Positions 29,488 to 38,688 of a stretch of DNA of 64,000 bases are shown here, piece by piece. This DNA comes from Halorussus aquaticus (GTDB taxonomy: Archaea > Halobacteriota > Halobacteria > Halobacteriales > Haladaptataceae), in contig NZ_CP100400.1 of NCBI RefSeq assembly GCF_024218795.1, positions 2,356,001 to 2,420,000 of the forward strand, given 5' to 3'. A program made the translations under genes and the position numbers. The first letter of the stretch is position 1. Each line of letters begins with the position of its first letter. Below the pieces are notes generated by a model. That model was given only the letters and a program-made list of their open reading frames with translations. It was not told where the DNA came from and made no database searches.

Positions 29488-29495
29488 AATTAAAT
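29488..29495 (+). promoter_or_regulatory. TATA element of the Tat-exported Cys protein gene
   Basis: AATTAAAT at 29488-29495 is centred 27 nt before the GTG at 29518, ideal for a leaderless transcript. This decides the start codon in favour of GTG 29518 over the ATG at 29494, which lies inside the TATA element. A palindrome ATCTAGAT is at 29472-29479. Confidence 0.5.
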
Positions 29496-29517
29496 GCATT
29501 CTGAATTATTTAATCCT

Positions 29518-30306
29518 GTGAACGATAAAGATAGAACAACGATTCCTCGGAGAAAAGCTATTCTGACCACCGCTGGCATCGGTAGCGCCCTTCTCGGTGT
29601 GCCCGGTGCGGCGTCGGCCGGTGACGGCTCTGACTCGTTCGATCCGGACGAACACTCCAAGTACATTCTGGACGAGGAGTACTGGCGGAACGAGGACGGC
29701 GAGGTCGTGTTCGACCACGCGAACTTCGAGCAGTGGGAAATCGTGCCCAAGGCCAAGCAGGGACAGTCCGCTGGTGCCCAGACCGCCGACGCGTCCGCTA
29801 CCCCCGAGATTTATCTCGGAACGCACAAGAACGCGACCCGACGGACCGGTCCGGCCGTCGTGAACGTCGGCGACGCGATGACGAACGGACAGGTCTCGAC
29901 GATGGGGTCGGACACGAGAGTGACCCTCGTCAGCGGCAGTATCCCCGATTACGTGCCCGGCATCGGCGGCACGACGTGGGGAATCAACGCGGGCGTGACG
30001 TTCAACATCTCGGCCCTGTCGGTGGACATCAGTATCAATCTCCGAGTCGGGAACACCCAGATCGTCCTCTGGGGCTGGAGTCTCGGTCCCGAGGGCGACA
30101 AGGGTACCTGCATGTCGGTCACTCCGTCGCAGTTCCCCGTCGAAGTCGAACCGTGCATCGACGTGACGTTCGACGGTGACACGCTCAGGTTCGGCGGTTC
30201 CGTGAGCCTCTGCGCGCCGCCGACCGACCCGTGCCCCGGGTTCAACTGCCAGTACTGCATCACCGGCGTCAGCGTCTCCGCCCCGCCGATCGAAGCACCG
30301 TGGTAA
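29518..30306 (+). CDS. Tat-exported protein with C-terminal Cys cluster
   Basis: A 262-residue secreted protein. The Tat signal [25 protein letters not shown] is followed by a polar, acidic region, then a beta-rich domain ([20 protein letters not shown]) with Gly/Trp. The last ~60 residues hold six cysteines, four of them in [16 protein letters not shown]. No known family is recognised. The Cys cluster could form disulfides or bind a metal. The first ~25 codons are AT-rich compared with the rest. It ends 160 bp before top6B, and a hairpin plus T-run follows. A TDPCP motif is shared with the Cys-rich protein at 35175. A halocin-type precursor is one possibility, but it is not supported by homology I can name. 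Confidence 0.6.
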   Translation: MNDKDRTTIPRRKAILTTAGIGSALLGVPGAASAGDGSDSFDPDEHSKYILDEEYWRNEDGEVVFDHANFEQWEIVPKAKQGQSAGAQTADASATPEIYLGTHKNATRRTGPAVVNVGDAMTNGQVSTMGSDTRVTLVSGSIPDYVPGIGGTTWGINAGVTFNISALSVDISINLRVGNTQIVLWGWSLGPEGDKGTCMSVTPSQFPVEVEPCIDVTFDGDTLRFGGSVSLCAPPTDPCPGFNCQYCITGVSVSAPPIEAPW

Positions 30307-30312
30307 TCGGAT

Positions 30313-30347
30313 AGCCGGTCGTCGGCTTCCGATTGCAGTCCGTTTTT
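30313..30347 (+). terminator. Hairpin and T-run after the Tat-exported Cys protein
   Basis: AGCCG (30313-30317) and CGGCT (30323-30327) form a small stem, and five T residues follow at 30343-30347. The position just after the stop at 30306 fits a terminator separating this gene from top6B. Confidence 0.5.
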
Positions 30348-30466
30348 GCTCCGTTACGGACGGACGACCGGAATTTCATATATCGAATTACGGTTTGTCA
30401 CGGTTTTTACTTTCGCTTTGGCACCGAGAAGCCTTTAACGGCTACGCGGCTACGATGTACTACAGA

Positions 30467-32875
30467 ATGCCATCTATCCAGTCGACGCTCGGCGAGGAGG
30501 AGGGGATCGCCGAGGAACTGGCCGAAAGCCAGCGCCAGATCTCCATCGCCGAGTTCTTCGAGAAGAACAAGCACATGCTCGGGTTCGACAGCGGTGCCCG
30601 AGCGCTGGTGACGGCGGTGAAGGAGGCAGTAGACAACGCGCTGGACGCGACCGAGGAGGCCGGTATCAAGCCGGACATCTACATCGAAATCGACGACACC
30701 GGCGATTACTACACTCTCGTCGTCGAGGACAACGGTCCCGGCATCACCAAGGAACAGGTCCCCAAGGTGTTCGGGAAACTCCTCTACGGGTCGCGTTTCC
30801 ACGCGCGCGAGCAGTCGCGGGGCCAGCAGGGTATCGGCATCTCCGCGGCGGTGCTGTACTCCCAACTGACCTCCGGCAAGCCCGCCAAGATTACGAGCAA
30901 GACCGAGGGCGGCAAGGAACAGTATTTCGAACTCATCATCGACACCGACGAGAACGAACCCGAAATCAAGGACGAGGCCGACTCGCCGCCCGCGGGCAAG
31001 CACGTCAACGACACCCACGGAACCCGCATCGAACTGGAGATGGAGGCCAACATGCGCGCCCGCCAGCAACTCCAGCGCTACGTCAAGCACACGGCGGTCG
31101 TCAACCCTCACGCTCGGCTCGAATACCGCGAACCGGGCATGGACGAACCCCAGCAGTTCCGGCGCGCCGAGCGCGCGGCCCTCCCGGCCGAGACCGAGGA
31201 GATTCGACCCCACCCCCACGGGGTAGAACTGGGTACGGTGCTGAAGATGCTGGCGAGCACGGACTCCCACAGCGTCTCTGGATTCGTACAGGAGGAGTTC
31301 ACTCGCGTCGGTCGCAAGACCGCCGACTCCATCCTCGACAACTTCCGCGACCGGCACTTCGGCCGGGAGGCCTCGTGGCGACCGCCCGAGGACCACGAAC
31401 AGGCCGACCTCGCGCGTGCGGTCGCGAACGCGGTCTCGAACAAGAGCAAGGAGGGTACCGCCGCGTTCGGCGACGAAGTGGCCGAGCGAGTCTCCGGCCG
31501 TGACCGGGTCGCTCACCACGAACTGGTCGAAATCGTGGCCGAAACCGCCGACGAGGTCGGTGACGACCACGACGAGACGTTCGGCGACACGGTCCAAGAG
31601 AACGCGGTCGAGGCCGCGTGGGCCGAACTCACCGACGACCGGCGCAGCGACCTCTACAGGTTGGCGGACAAGGCGACCAGCACCCGGAAGGACGACGAGA
31701 CCGTCCACGGGTTCGCCGAGCGCCTCGCCAAGCGGTTCGAGAAGGGCCACGAGCGCGACCGGGCGACCCACGACGAGTTGCGCGAGTACGTGGACCGGGC
31801 CGCCGACCAGACCGAGGAGTACGACGACGCGACGTTCGGCGACACCGCCCGCGAGAACGTCGTGATGGAGGTCTGGAACCGGATGGCGACCGTTCCCGAC
31901 GCGGTGCCCAAGGTCTCGGCGTTCGCCGACGACCGCGACATGGCCAGCGACCTGCTGGAGGCGATGAAGGAGACCGACATCATCTCCCCGCCGACGAACT
32001 GCCTGTCGCCCATCACCGACGAACTCGTGGAGGCGGGCCTCCGGAAGGAGTACGACGCCGACTTCTACGCGGCCTCGACCCGCGACGCCGACGTTCACGG
32101 CGGCGACCCCTTCATCGTGGAGGCCGGTATCGCCTACGGCGGCGAACTCGAAGAGGAGGGCAAGGCCGAGGTCCTGCGCTTCGCGAACCGGGTCCCGCTG
32201 GTCTACCAACGCGGGGCCTGTGCGACGACCGACGTAGTAAAGTCCATCGGGTGGCGCAACTACAACCTCAGCCAACCCGGCGGGTCGGGCATCCCGAACG
32301 GCCCGGCGGTCATCATGGTTCACGTCGCCTCGACGAACGTCCCGTTCACGAGCGAGAGCAAGGACGCGGTGGCCAACGTCCCCGAAATCGAGGACGAGAT
32401 AGAACTCGCGATTCGGGAGGCCGCCCGCGAGTTGAAGTCCTACCTGAACAAGCGCAAGTCGCTGGAGAAACGAAAGAAGAAGCAGAACGTCATCGCCTCC
32501 ATCCTGCCGGAGATGGCCGAGAAGTTGGCCGACGTGACCGGACAGAGCGAACCCGAGTACGAGGACGCGCTGGCCCGAATCATGAACAACGTCCTCGTCG
32601 AGCGGAACGTCGAGGACGGCACGGTACGACTCTCGGTCGAGAACAACTCCAGCACGAACGAGTCGCCGGAGATAACCGACATCGTGACCGCCGAACCGCG
32701 GAACCTCTCGGACGGCGCGACCGCTGTGGACATGGACGGCGAGTGGTTCGTCAAGTGGTCGCCGACCGTCGACAGCGGCGACGAGGCCGTCCTAGAGTAC
32801 GAAATCGACGGAGAGGCAGAGTTCGACGTCAGCGTCGAAGGAATCGAGGACCCCAAACTTACCGTCAACCAATGA
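30467..32875 (+). CDS. top6B: DNA topoisomerase VI subunit B
   Basis: An 802-residue ATPase subunit of the archaeal type IIB topoisomerase, which relaxes and decatenates DNA. GHKL motifs are [10 protein letters not shown] (Asn57), VEDNGPGI (86-93) and [11 protein letters not shown] (119-129). The transducer domain has [28 protein letters not shown]. Between about residues 313 and 475 there is an acidic insertion made of two ~82-residue repeats, which makes the protein much longer than crenarchaeal versions. The start ATG at 30467 ([13 protein letters not shown]) matches other haloarchaeal subunits; an ATG at 30455 is possible. The TGA overlaps the top6A ATG. Confidence 0.96.
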   Translation: MPSIQSTLGEEEGIAEELAESQRQISIAEFFEKNKHMLGFDSGARALVTAVKEAVDNALDATEEAGIKPDIYIEIDDTGDYYTLVVEDNGPGITKEQVPKVFGKLLYGSRFHAREQSRGQQGIGISAAVLYSQLTSGKPAKITSKTEGGKEQYFELIIDTDENEPEIKDEADSPPAGKHVNDTHGTRIELEMEANMRARQQLQRYVKHTAVVNPHARLEYREPGMDEPQQFRRAERAALPAETEEIRPHPHGVELGTVLKMLASTDSHSVSGFVQEEFTRVGRKTADSILDNFRDRHFGREASWRPPEDHEQADLARAVANAVSNKSKEGTAAFGDEVAERVSGRDRVAHHELVEIVAETADEVGDDHDETFGDTVQENAVEAAWAELTDDRRSDLYRLADKATSTRKDDETVHGFAERLAKRFEKGHERDRATHDELREYVDRAADQTEEYDDATFGDTARENVVMEVWNRMATVPDAVPKVSAFADDRDMASDLLEAMKETDIISPPTNCLSPITDELVEAGLRKEYDADFYAASTRDADVHGGDPFIVEAGIAYGGELEEEGKAEVLRFANRVPLVYQRGACATTDVVKSIGWRNYNLSQPGGSGIPNGPAVIMVHVASTNVPFTSESKDAVANVPEIEDEIELAIREAARELKSYLNKRKSLEKRKKKQNVIASILPEMAEKLADVTGQSEPEYEDALARIMNNVLVERNVEDGTVRLSVENNSSTNESPEITDIVTAEPRNLSDGATAVDMDGEWFVKWSPTVDSGDEAVLEYEIDGEAEFDVSVEGIEDPKLTVNQ
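31403..31890 (+). repeat. Internal duplication inside top6B
   Basis: Two adjacent segments, about 31403-31645 and 31646-31890, code for similar helical units. The clearest match is [19 protein letters not shown] against [19 protein letters not shown], preceded by [17 protein letters not shown] against [17 protein letters not shown]. The TFGDT codons are 255 nt apart. The copies are clearly diverged, so the duplication is old. Confidence 0.7.
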
Positions 32876-33963
32876 GCGCAGACAACGAAGCAGAAGCCCA
32901 AGAGAAACTCATCGACCTCGCCGCGCAGTTCTACGACCAGTTCGACCGGGGCGAAATCCCCGAGATGTCGGTCCCCACCCGGACCAAGAGCAACATCGTC
33001 TTCGACGAAGACGAGGACGTCTGGGTGTACGGCGAGCGCGAGAGCACGCGGAGCGCCAACAGCGTCCGGGGCGCTCGTAAACTCCTGAAGGCGATATACA
33101 CTATCGACTTCCTCTCCGAGCAGTTGGAGGAGGACCGCTCCTCGACACTGCGTGAACTCTACTACCTGAGCGAGAGTTGGGACGTGAACGAGGCCCAGTT
33201 CTCCTCGCAGGACGAGTCGAACCAGTTGGTCGAGGACCTCGAAATCGTCTCGGAGGTCACCCGAGAGGACTTCCACATGCGACCCGAGGAGTCGGGCGCG
33301 ACCATCATGGGACCGCTCTACCTCCGCGAGCAGACCCGGCGGGGCGAGCGCGAGATTCACTGTCAGAAGGACGTGGGCGAGGGCGGCTACCAGATTCCGA
33401 ACAACCCCGACACCATCGAGTTCCTCGACAACGACGCCGACTTCGTCCTCTGCGTGGAGACCGGCGGGATGCGCGACCGACTGGTCGAGAACGGCTTCGA
33501 CGAGAAGTACAACACCATCATCGTCCACCTCAAGGGCCAACCGGCGCGTGCGACCCGCCGCATCACGAAGCGCCTGCAGGACGAACTCGACCTCCCGGTC
33601 ACGGTGTTCACTGACGGCGACCCGTGGTCCTACCGCATCTTCGGGTCGGTGGCGTACGGGTCCATCAAGTCGGCCCACCTCAGCGAGTACCTCGCCACGC
33701 CGGAGGCCCAGTTCATCGGCATCCAACCCGAGGACATCGTGGAGTACGACCTGCCGACCGACCCCCTGAGCGATTCGGACATCAACGCCCTCGAATCGGA
33801 ACTGGAGGACCCGCGCTTCCAGACCGACTACTGGGAGGAACAGATAGAGATTCAGTTGGACATCGAGAAGAAGTCCGAACAGCAGTCGCTCGCGTCCCAC
33901 GGTCTAGACTTCGTCACCGAGACGTACCTGCCCGAGCGACTCGAAGCGATGGGCGTGCTGTAG
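32872..33963 (+). CDS. top6A: DNA topoisomerase VI subunit A
   Basis: A 363-residue Spo11-like cleavage subunit. The winged-helix CAP domain carries the catalytic tyrosine in [15 protein letters not shown] (Tyr97/Tyr98). The TOPRIM domain has [10 protein letters not shown] and the magnesium-binding [11 protein letters not shown]. Translation overlaps top6B by four bases (ATGA), giving a coupled A2B2 enzyme. It works with gyrase, encoded nearby, in topology control. Confidence 0.97.
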   Translation: MSADNEAEAQEKLIDLAAQFYDQFDRGEIPEMSVPTRTKSNIVFDEDEDVWVYGERESTRSANSVRGARKLLKAIYTIDFLSEQLEEDRSSTLRELYYLSESWDVNEAQFSSQDESNQLVEDLEIVSEVTREDFHMRPEESGATIMGPLYLREQTRRGEREIHCQKDVGEGGYQIPNNPDTIEFLDNDADFVLCVETGGMRDRLVENGFDEKYNTIIVHLKGQPARATRRITKRLQDELDLPVTVFTDGDPWSYRIFGSVAYGSIKSAHLSEYLATPEAQFIGIQPEDIVEYDLPTDPLSDSDINALESELEDPRFQTDYWEEQIEIQLDIEKKSEQQSLASHGLDFVTETYLPERLEAMGVL

Positions 33964-34053
33964 TCCCGGCCGAGAACCGCTTTCCTCACCGTGGTCTCTC
34001 CCGGTATCGACGCCCTGCGAAACTCGTGACCGGAATCCGCTACGAGGGCGACC

Positions 34054-35010
34054 CTACAACTCCCGTTGGGCTTCGTCGGTCCATCTATCGTCGTGCGTCG
34101 CGTCGGCCACGATGTCGTCGTTCGTGAAGGGGTCGCCCCGCGCGCAGGACGGACAGTAGCAATTGCTCCCCTTCTCCTCGACGCTGAGGGGGACCCCCGC
34201 GACGAAGAACTTCTCCGAGAACGTCCGCTCGACTCCGGTTCCAACCGGACGAGCGCAGGCGGCACACGGGACGTCGGGCGCGTCGACGACCGCCTCGTCG
34301 GTCACTCGAACCCGGCCGAACTTCGTCACCGCTTCCCGGTTCTCCAGTCGCCGCTGGACCGGCGGTAGCACGACCAGCGCGGCCGCGAGTAGGCTGATAC
34401 CGAGGAAGAGGCTCGCGATGCCGGTCACGTCGCCGAGAATGGAGAACCCGACCAGAGCGAAGAAGACGCTGGCGAGGAGTCGTCCGGGGTTCGCGAGGAG
34501 GGAGTCGTCCGACTCGGCGCGTTCGTCGTCCGCGTCGTAGCGACCGTCTGCATCGTGGCGGTCGTCGGTGGTCGTCTCGTAGCGTTCGTCGTCGCCCGAG
34601 ACGTATCGCTCGGTCCCGTCGTCCCGGAGTTCGACGCGGTCGGCCCCCGGGCCGTAACTGTACAACGCGTAGACGACGTTACCGAATCCCCACGTCGTCA
34701 GGAGCAACAGCGCGTGGACGCCTATCGACCCGATTCCGCGGTCGATCATGACCACTCTGTCGCCGTAGTCGTGTTTCACGTCCCAGCCTTCGACTGTCAG
34801 GTCCTCGACGCGGCGTCGAAACGACGACCGGTCGCGTCTACTGGTGGTTTCGGCGTCCGAGTCGGTCGGTTCGGCGTCCGAACCTAACGACTGGGCGTCC
34901 GAGACTGTTCCTTCTCCGACGGCGGAGCCGCAGTCCGAACAGTACGCGTCGCCGGGCGACAGCGACGACCCGCACTGCGAACAGTAGTTGGGCGTGGTAC
35001 GAGAACTCAC
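34054..35010 (-). CDS. Zinc-ribbon membrane protein
   Basis: A 318-residue protein. The N-terminus is a zinc ribbon (Cys10, Cys13, Cys24, Cys27 in NYCSQCGSSLSPGDAYCSDCG). A polar linker leads to a hydrophobic segment near residues 105-125 and two more near 175-215 (LASVFFALVGFSILGDVTGIASLFLGISLLAAALVVL). A second set of cysteines follows (VPCAACARPVG and NCYCPSCARGD). The start is GTG. Proteins of this layout are common in haloarchaea, with unknown function; sensing or protein-complex assembly at the membrane is plausible. Confidence 0.75.
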   Translation of the reverse strand: MSSRTTPNYCSQCGSSLSPGDAYCSDCGSAVGEGTVSDAQSLGSDAEPTDSDAETTSRRDRSSFRRRVEDLTVEGWDVKHDYGDRVVMIDRGIGSIGVHALLLLTTWGFGNVVYALYSYGPGADRVELRDDGTERYVSGDDERYETTTDDRHDADGRYDADDERAESDDSLLANPGRLLASVFFALVGFSILGDVTGIASLFLGISLLAAALVVLPPVQRRLENREAVTKFGRVRVTDEAVVDAPDVPCAACARPVGTGVERTFSEKFFVAGVPLSVEEKGSNCYCPSCARGDPFTNDDIVADATHDDRWTDEAQREL

Positions 35011-35174
35011 GTTCCAAATTGTTGGAGGCCGAATAAGTAAATTGTGTCGGGTTTCCGAATGTCGGACGGAGAACCGAACACGAGGTGTCCCGTCTCGGGC
35101 GCGTAACCGACCCCGAAGCCGGTGGAAACCTCGACGCGGCCGGGCGAGGATAGCGTGCCGGAGTCGGTCGCGCG

Positions 35175-35747
35175 CTACGACTCCGGACAGGGGTCGGTAC
35201 AGTCGCAGGTGGTACAGTACTCGTAACAGTCGCAGTTCGCTTCCGGCGCACAGTACTCACAACAGTACGTGCGGAGACACGAGTCACAGCAACTATCCGG
35301 CGATTCGACGACGTTCGTGTCGCGCTCGCTCGTGCCGACGATGGCGAACGCGTCGTCGACTTCCGGGCGGACGCCGACCGTCAACCACCCGTCGGTCGTC
35401 TTCCGCACGAGTTTGAGTTCCGTAATCGGCCGACCGTCTGCGAGTCGGGACACCGTGACGCGCTCCCGACCGTCCGGACGGAGTTCGCCGGAGAGGTCCA
35501 CGGTGATGTCGGCCGGGTCGGCGCTGTCGAGCAACCCGCGGTCCGCGAGGTCCGCGAGCAGGTCTCGGTGGTCCTCCAACGCCGCCCGGAACGTCTCTCG
35601 GGACTCCATCGACTCGCCGTGGGCGTCGGACGCCGCGGCGACGCCGCCGAATCCGAGACTGGCCGTCGCGCCGACCGCGACGTGTTTGAGGACGCTGCGG
35701 CGACTCGGTTCGCTCGTGCGCTCACTGTTCGGTGTGTCGTTTGGCAT
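35175..35747 (-). CDS. Tat-exported protein with extreme C-terminal Cys cluster
   Basis: A 190-residue secreted protein. The Tat motif SRRSVLKHVAVGATASLG leads to a hydrophobic signal ending near AAAS. A ~100-residue acidic alpha/beta domain follows (RETFRAALEDHRDLLADLADRG, then WLTVGVRPEVDD). The last ~40 residues contain 12 cysteines arranged as CC, C, CC, C, C, C, C, C, C, C, including CDCYEYCTTCDCTDPC. The Cys module could be a disulfide-knotted peptide released from a precursor or a metal-binding module. ATG 35747 is chosen; ATG 35762 is also possible. AT-rich promoter DNA (35775-35790) is upstream. No homology can be named. It shares only TDPCP and the overall plan with 29518-30306. Confidence 0.65.
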   Translation of the reverse strand: MPNDTPNSERTSEPSRRSVLKHVAVGATASLGFGGVAAASDAHGESMESRETFRAALEDHRDLLADLADRGLLDSADPADITVDLSGELRPDGRERVTVSRLADGRPITELKLVRKTTDGWLTVGVRPEVDDAFAIVGTSERDTNVVESPDSCCDSCLRTYCCEYCAPEANCDCYEYCTTCDCTDPCPES

Positions 35748-35777
35748 CGTACCACTATCCATTCCGATATATTGTTA

Positions 35778-35802
35778 CTTAAATTTATTTTCTAGAACTA
35801 GA
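35778..35802 (-). promoter_or_regulatory. TATA region and TCTAG-AA-CTAGA repeat before the Cys-rich gene
   Basis: On the minus strand an AAATAAATTTAAG tract (35778-35790) forms the probable core promoter. Directly upstream (35791-35802) is the perfect inverted repeat TCTAG-AA-CTAGA. This is a typical site for an archaeal activator or repressor. Confidence 0.4.
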
Positions 35803-35929
35803 TGCTATGGTGGTCTGAGAAGTAATGCGGACGAGAAACCCGCCCGTGACGAGCGAGTCGAACTATCGGTCCGTGCTGTCGAACCGGGGGACCGACGAAC
35901 GGCCGGATTTCCACGGGGCGACGGACGGT

Positions 35930-36370
35930 TCAGTCGTCGAACCACGCGTCGAGCATCGCTTCGACCGCCTCGTCCTGCGAGCGGACGTGTTCGCGCTCGG
36001 GGTCGCTCCGGAACTCCAGCGGTCGGAGGTCGCCGACGGCGACCCGACGAGCGTCGAGTCGCGCGGCCGCCGCGACTTTCCCGTCGTCCAGCACGAAGGG
36101 GGCACCGCCGGTCGCCCGGGCGTCCCAATCGACGAGCGACCGGGCCTCGTGCAGTGCGTCCACGCCGTCCTCCCAGCAGTCGTGACAGCACCGGAATTCG
36201 AGCGTCCCGCCGTAGTCGCCGACCTCGGTGGGCGGGGGACCGCCTCGCATCGCCGCCCCCCAGACCAGACCGAGCGAATCGACGACGACGTACCGCTCGT
36301 CGTCGCTCCCGCAGGCGGCGCAGGCGGTCGGTTCGTCGGTGTATGGCCAGTCGTCGGTGACCGTCTCCAT
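35930..36370 (-). CDS. Zinc-ribbon cytoplasmic protein
   Basis: A 146-residue protein with CxxC at Cys17/Cys20 (TACAACGSDDERY) and a second cluster Cys61-Cys62-x2-Cys65 (FRCCHDCWEDG), consistent with zinc binding. The C-terminal half is polar with a predicted helix near the end (EHVRSQDEAVEAMLDAWFDD). The function is unknown. The ATG at 36370 is the first good start. It lies 74 bp downstream of the alpha/beta hydrolase on the same strand. Confidence 0.65.
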   Translation of the reverse strand: METVTDDWPYTDEPTACAACGSDDERYVVVDSLGLVWGAAMRGGPPPTEVGDYGGTLEFRCCHDCWEDGVDALHEARSLVDWDARATGGAPFVLDDGKVAAAARLDARRVAVGDLRPLEFRSDPEREHVRSQDEAVEAMLDAWFDD

Positions 36371-36444
36371 GTCTCGAACGTGGCGGCGTTCCAACAAATG
36401 CGTACTCCTTCGAATCGCACTCGACCACGGCGTCCGAAGGGAAG

Positions 36445-37266
36445 TCACCCCGCCAGAAACGCCGTCACCGCCCGGTCGAACGTCCGCTTTCGCTCCTCGA
36501 ACGCGGCGTGGCCGGTGCCCTCGACGAGGTTCAGTCGGGCGTCGGGAATCGCGTCCGCCGTCTCGCGGAGGACCTCGCTGGGGTAAAAGTGGTCCTCGGT
36601 CCCGCCGACGACGAGCGTCGGGGCTTCGACGTCGGGGAGTCGGTCGGTCGCGTCGTGGTCGAGGCACGCCCGGCACGAGACCGCCACGTCCGAGACGGCG
36701 GCCGGTTCCGACAGGAGCGGTCGGCCCACCGTCCGAACCAGCGCCGGATAGAGCCACCGCCGGTAGTCGGTGTAGGTGACCGGAATCGAATCGAGGTAGA
36801 CGTCGAACCACCGACCCCGGTCGGCCCAGTCGGCCCACCGCCGGAGGGTGTGTCTCCCCGCCGCGCCCACTCGCCGTCCGGAGACGCCGAGGACGAGTCG
36901 CCTGACCAGTTCCGGGGCGTCGGCCGCGAGGTGCTGGGCGACCAGACCGCCGAGCGAGACGCCGAGAACGTCGGCGGGCGCGAGGTCGAACTCCCGCAGA
37001 ACGTCAGCGTACTCTGCGGCCATCTCCCGCGTCGTGGTTCCCTCCGGCAGGTCGCGTCGGCGACCGACGACGTAGACCGCGTGGTCCGCCGCGAACGACC
37101 GGTAGTAGTAGCGTTCGAGCAGGAGACCGAAGTGCCGGGGCGGCCGGTCCGGTTGGAAGGCGTCGGTCAGTCCCGCGAAGACGACGAGCGTCCGAGGCCC
37201 GTCCCCGAAGGTGACGTACGGATACCGCCCCGCCGACCCGGCCAGAACGCCGCGTTCGCGTCCCAT
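36445..37266 (-). CDS. Alpha/beta hydrolase
   Basis: A 273-residue hydrolase with the oxyanion segment VVFAGLTDAFQPDRPP. The nucleophile elbow is LGVSLGGLVAQH (Ser), the acid VVGGTEDHFYP (Asp) and the base EGTGHAAFEE (His), giving a complete Ser-Asp-His triad. The substrate is unknown; esterase, lipase and thioesterase are all possible. The ATG at 37266 gives MGRERGVLAGS; the upstream frame is not coding. Confidence 0.85.
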   Translation of the reverse strand: MGRERGVLAGSAGRYPYVTFGDGPRTLVVFAGLTDAFQPDRPPRHFGLLLERYYYRSFAADHAVYVVGRRRDLPEGTTTREMAAEYADVLREFDLAPADVLGVSLGGLVAQHLAADAPELVRRLVLGVSGRRVGAAGRHTLRRWADWADRGRWFDVYLDSIPVTYTDYRRWLYPALVRTVGRPLLSEPAAVSDVAVSCRACLDHDATDRLPDVEAPTLVVGGTEDHFYPSEVLRETADAIPDARLNLVEGTGHAAFEERKRTFDRAVTAFLAG

Positions 37267-37322
37267 GGAACGCGTCACGACAGCGCGACGAAAAGAAGTT
37301 CGGGTGGGTGCTTCGTCAGACG

Positions 37323-37661
37323 CTACGGGAGCAACACCGCCAGTCCGACGAGAGTCCAGACGACCAGTCCGAGACCGTAGAAGAGCAGTTTGGCCCGGAC
37401 AGAGTAGTCGGAACTCGACCCCGGGAGGAGTTCCATCCCCTCCGCCATGTTGCCAGAATCGGCGCTCTCGGCACCGCCGACTCCGGCGGCGGGCGCGGCA
37501 CCCGCTTCGCCCGCCCCGAGGACGACCAACAGGACGCCTGCCCCGGCGAGGAGCAGGAGAGTGAGACCGGTGCTGAAGAGGAAGTAGGCGACTCCGACAG
37601 TCGCAATCGCGGCGAGGAGGGTGTATCGGAGGGCGGGAGCGAGCAGGGCGTTCCAATCCAT
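37323..37661 (-). CDS. Small membrane protein with Ala/Gly linker
   Basis: A 112-residue protein with two hydrophobic helices at the N-terminus (LLAAIATVGVAYFLFSTGLTLLLLAGAGVLLVVLG), a ~40-residue flexible linker rich in Ala, Gly and Ser, and one C-terminal helix (LLFYGLGLVVWTLVGLAVLLP). The start is ATG at 37661 (MDWNALLAPAL). No family is recognised. Confidence 0.6.
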   Translation of the reverse strand: MDWNALLAPALRYTLLAAIATVGVAYFLFSTGLTLLLLAGAGVLLVVLGAGEAGAAPAAGVGGAESADSGNMAEGMELLPGSSSDYSVRAKLLFYGLGLVVWTLVGLAVLLP

Positions 37662-37719
37662 ACCTGAAAGTGGATGTATCTCCGACAATAAACGTTCGTC
37701 CGGTCGCGTCGGGGTGCGG

Positions 37720-38493
37720 TTACTCGTCGGTGCGCTCGTCCAGTACGACTGGAACCCCGCGCTCGGCCACGTCAGCGGCGAACGCGTCCGAGTCGGTCTC
37801 CAGCGCCGCGAAGGTGTCGTAGTGAATCGGCAGCACGAGGTCGGGGTCCATCTCCTCGGCGAGGTCCGCGGCCTCGTGGCGGTCCATCGTGAACGACCCG
37901 CCGATGGGCGGGCAGAACAGCGACACGTCGAGTTCGGCGTGGCCCGCGAGCGCGTCGGAGTCGCCGGGCCAGAAGACCGTCACGTCCTCGCCGCCACGGC
38001 CGGAGAGCGTGAGGTGGTAGCCGACGCCGAAGCCCTCGGGGTGGTAGGGGTCGCCGCTCGCGTCGGTGTGGGGACCGTCTGGGTCGTTGTAGCCCGCGAC
38101 CGACCGGACGATGACGTCGCCGAACAGTCGGTCGTCGGTCTCGTCCACCCGGACGACTTCGTACGGGAGGTCGCGCAGGTCCTCGACGTCCCGGTCGATT
38201 TTCGGGGGGTAGACCGCCTCGTAGACCACCAGCGTGGCGTCGTCGCTCGCCACCCGACGAATCGCGTCCGAGTCGTAGTGGTGGTCGTGAGTCACGAGGA
38301 CGAGGTCGCCGTCCTCCGGACGGTAGTCGCGGGCGTCCGGGTGGCCCGCGTCGGGGGAGTCGGGTCGCCACTCGCCGGTGAGCGTCCCGTACCGACCGGG
38401 GTCCACGTAGACGACCGTGCCGTCGGGGGATTCGAGTCGGAGACCGGCGTATCCGAGCCACGTCGCGAGGAGTCCGTCGTGTCGAACCGTCAT
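37720..38493 (-). CDS. Metallo-beta-lactamase-fold hydrolase (UlaG-like)
   Basis: A 257-residue MBL-fold protein. The metal site has VTHDHHYDSDAI and a second cluster at PIHYDTF near the C-terminus. VFWPGDSDALAGHAELDVSLF supplies the metal-bridging Asp. The pattern is that of the short UlaG/RNase Z-like group, acting on phosphodiester or lactone substrates that are hard to predict. It is a single-gene unit on the minus strand. Confidence 0.85.
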   Translation of the reverse strand: MTVRHDGLLATWLGYAGLRLESPDGTVVYVDPGRYGTLTGEWRPDSPDAGHPDARDYRPEDGDLVLVTHDHHYDSDAIRRVASDDATLVVYEAVYPPKIDRDVEDLRDLPYEVVRVDETDDRLFGDVIVRSVAGYNDPDGPHTDASGDPYHPEGFGVGYHLTLSGRGGEDVTVFWPGDSDALAGHAELDVSLFCPPIGGSFTMDRHEAADLAEEMDPDLVLPIHYDTFAALETDSDAFAADVAERGVPVVLDERTDE

Positions 38494-38651
38494 GGCCGGG
38501 AGTTGGTGTGGCCGGTCCTAAATCGTTCGGCATCGGTGCGAGAGCGGCGGCACGACGAACAGGTCGGACCGATTCCCGAGAGATTTCGCTCGAACGCCGT
38601 CGAATCAACCGACGAGTACCCCCGCGTACGGCGTCCCGAAAGACCGAGAAA

Positions 38652-38673
38652 CGTTACATTCTTGACTGTAACG
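38652..38673 (+). promoter_or_regulatory. Inverted repeat CGTTACA-N8-TGTAACG
   Basis: A perfect 7-bp inverted repeat with an 8-nt spacer ends 16 nt before the GTG of the membrane-protein gene at 38689. The size and spacing fit a dimeric repressor site covering the promoter. Confidence 0.5.
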
Positions 38674-38688
38674 AGTGGTGTCGAGAAC

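Noticed and set aside
29494..29517. ATG start for the Tat-exported Cys gene.
   Set aside because: It lies within the TATA element; the GTG at 29518 fits a leaderless start.
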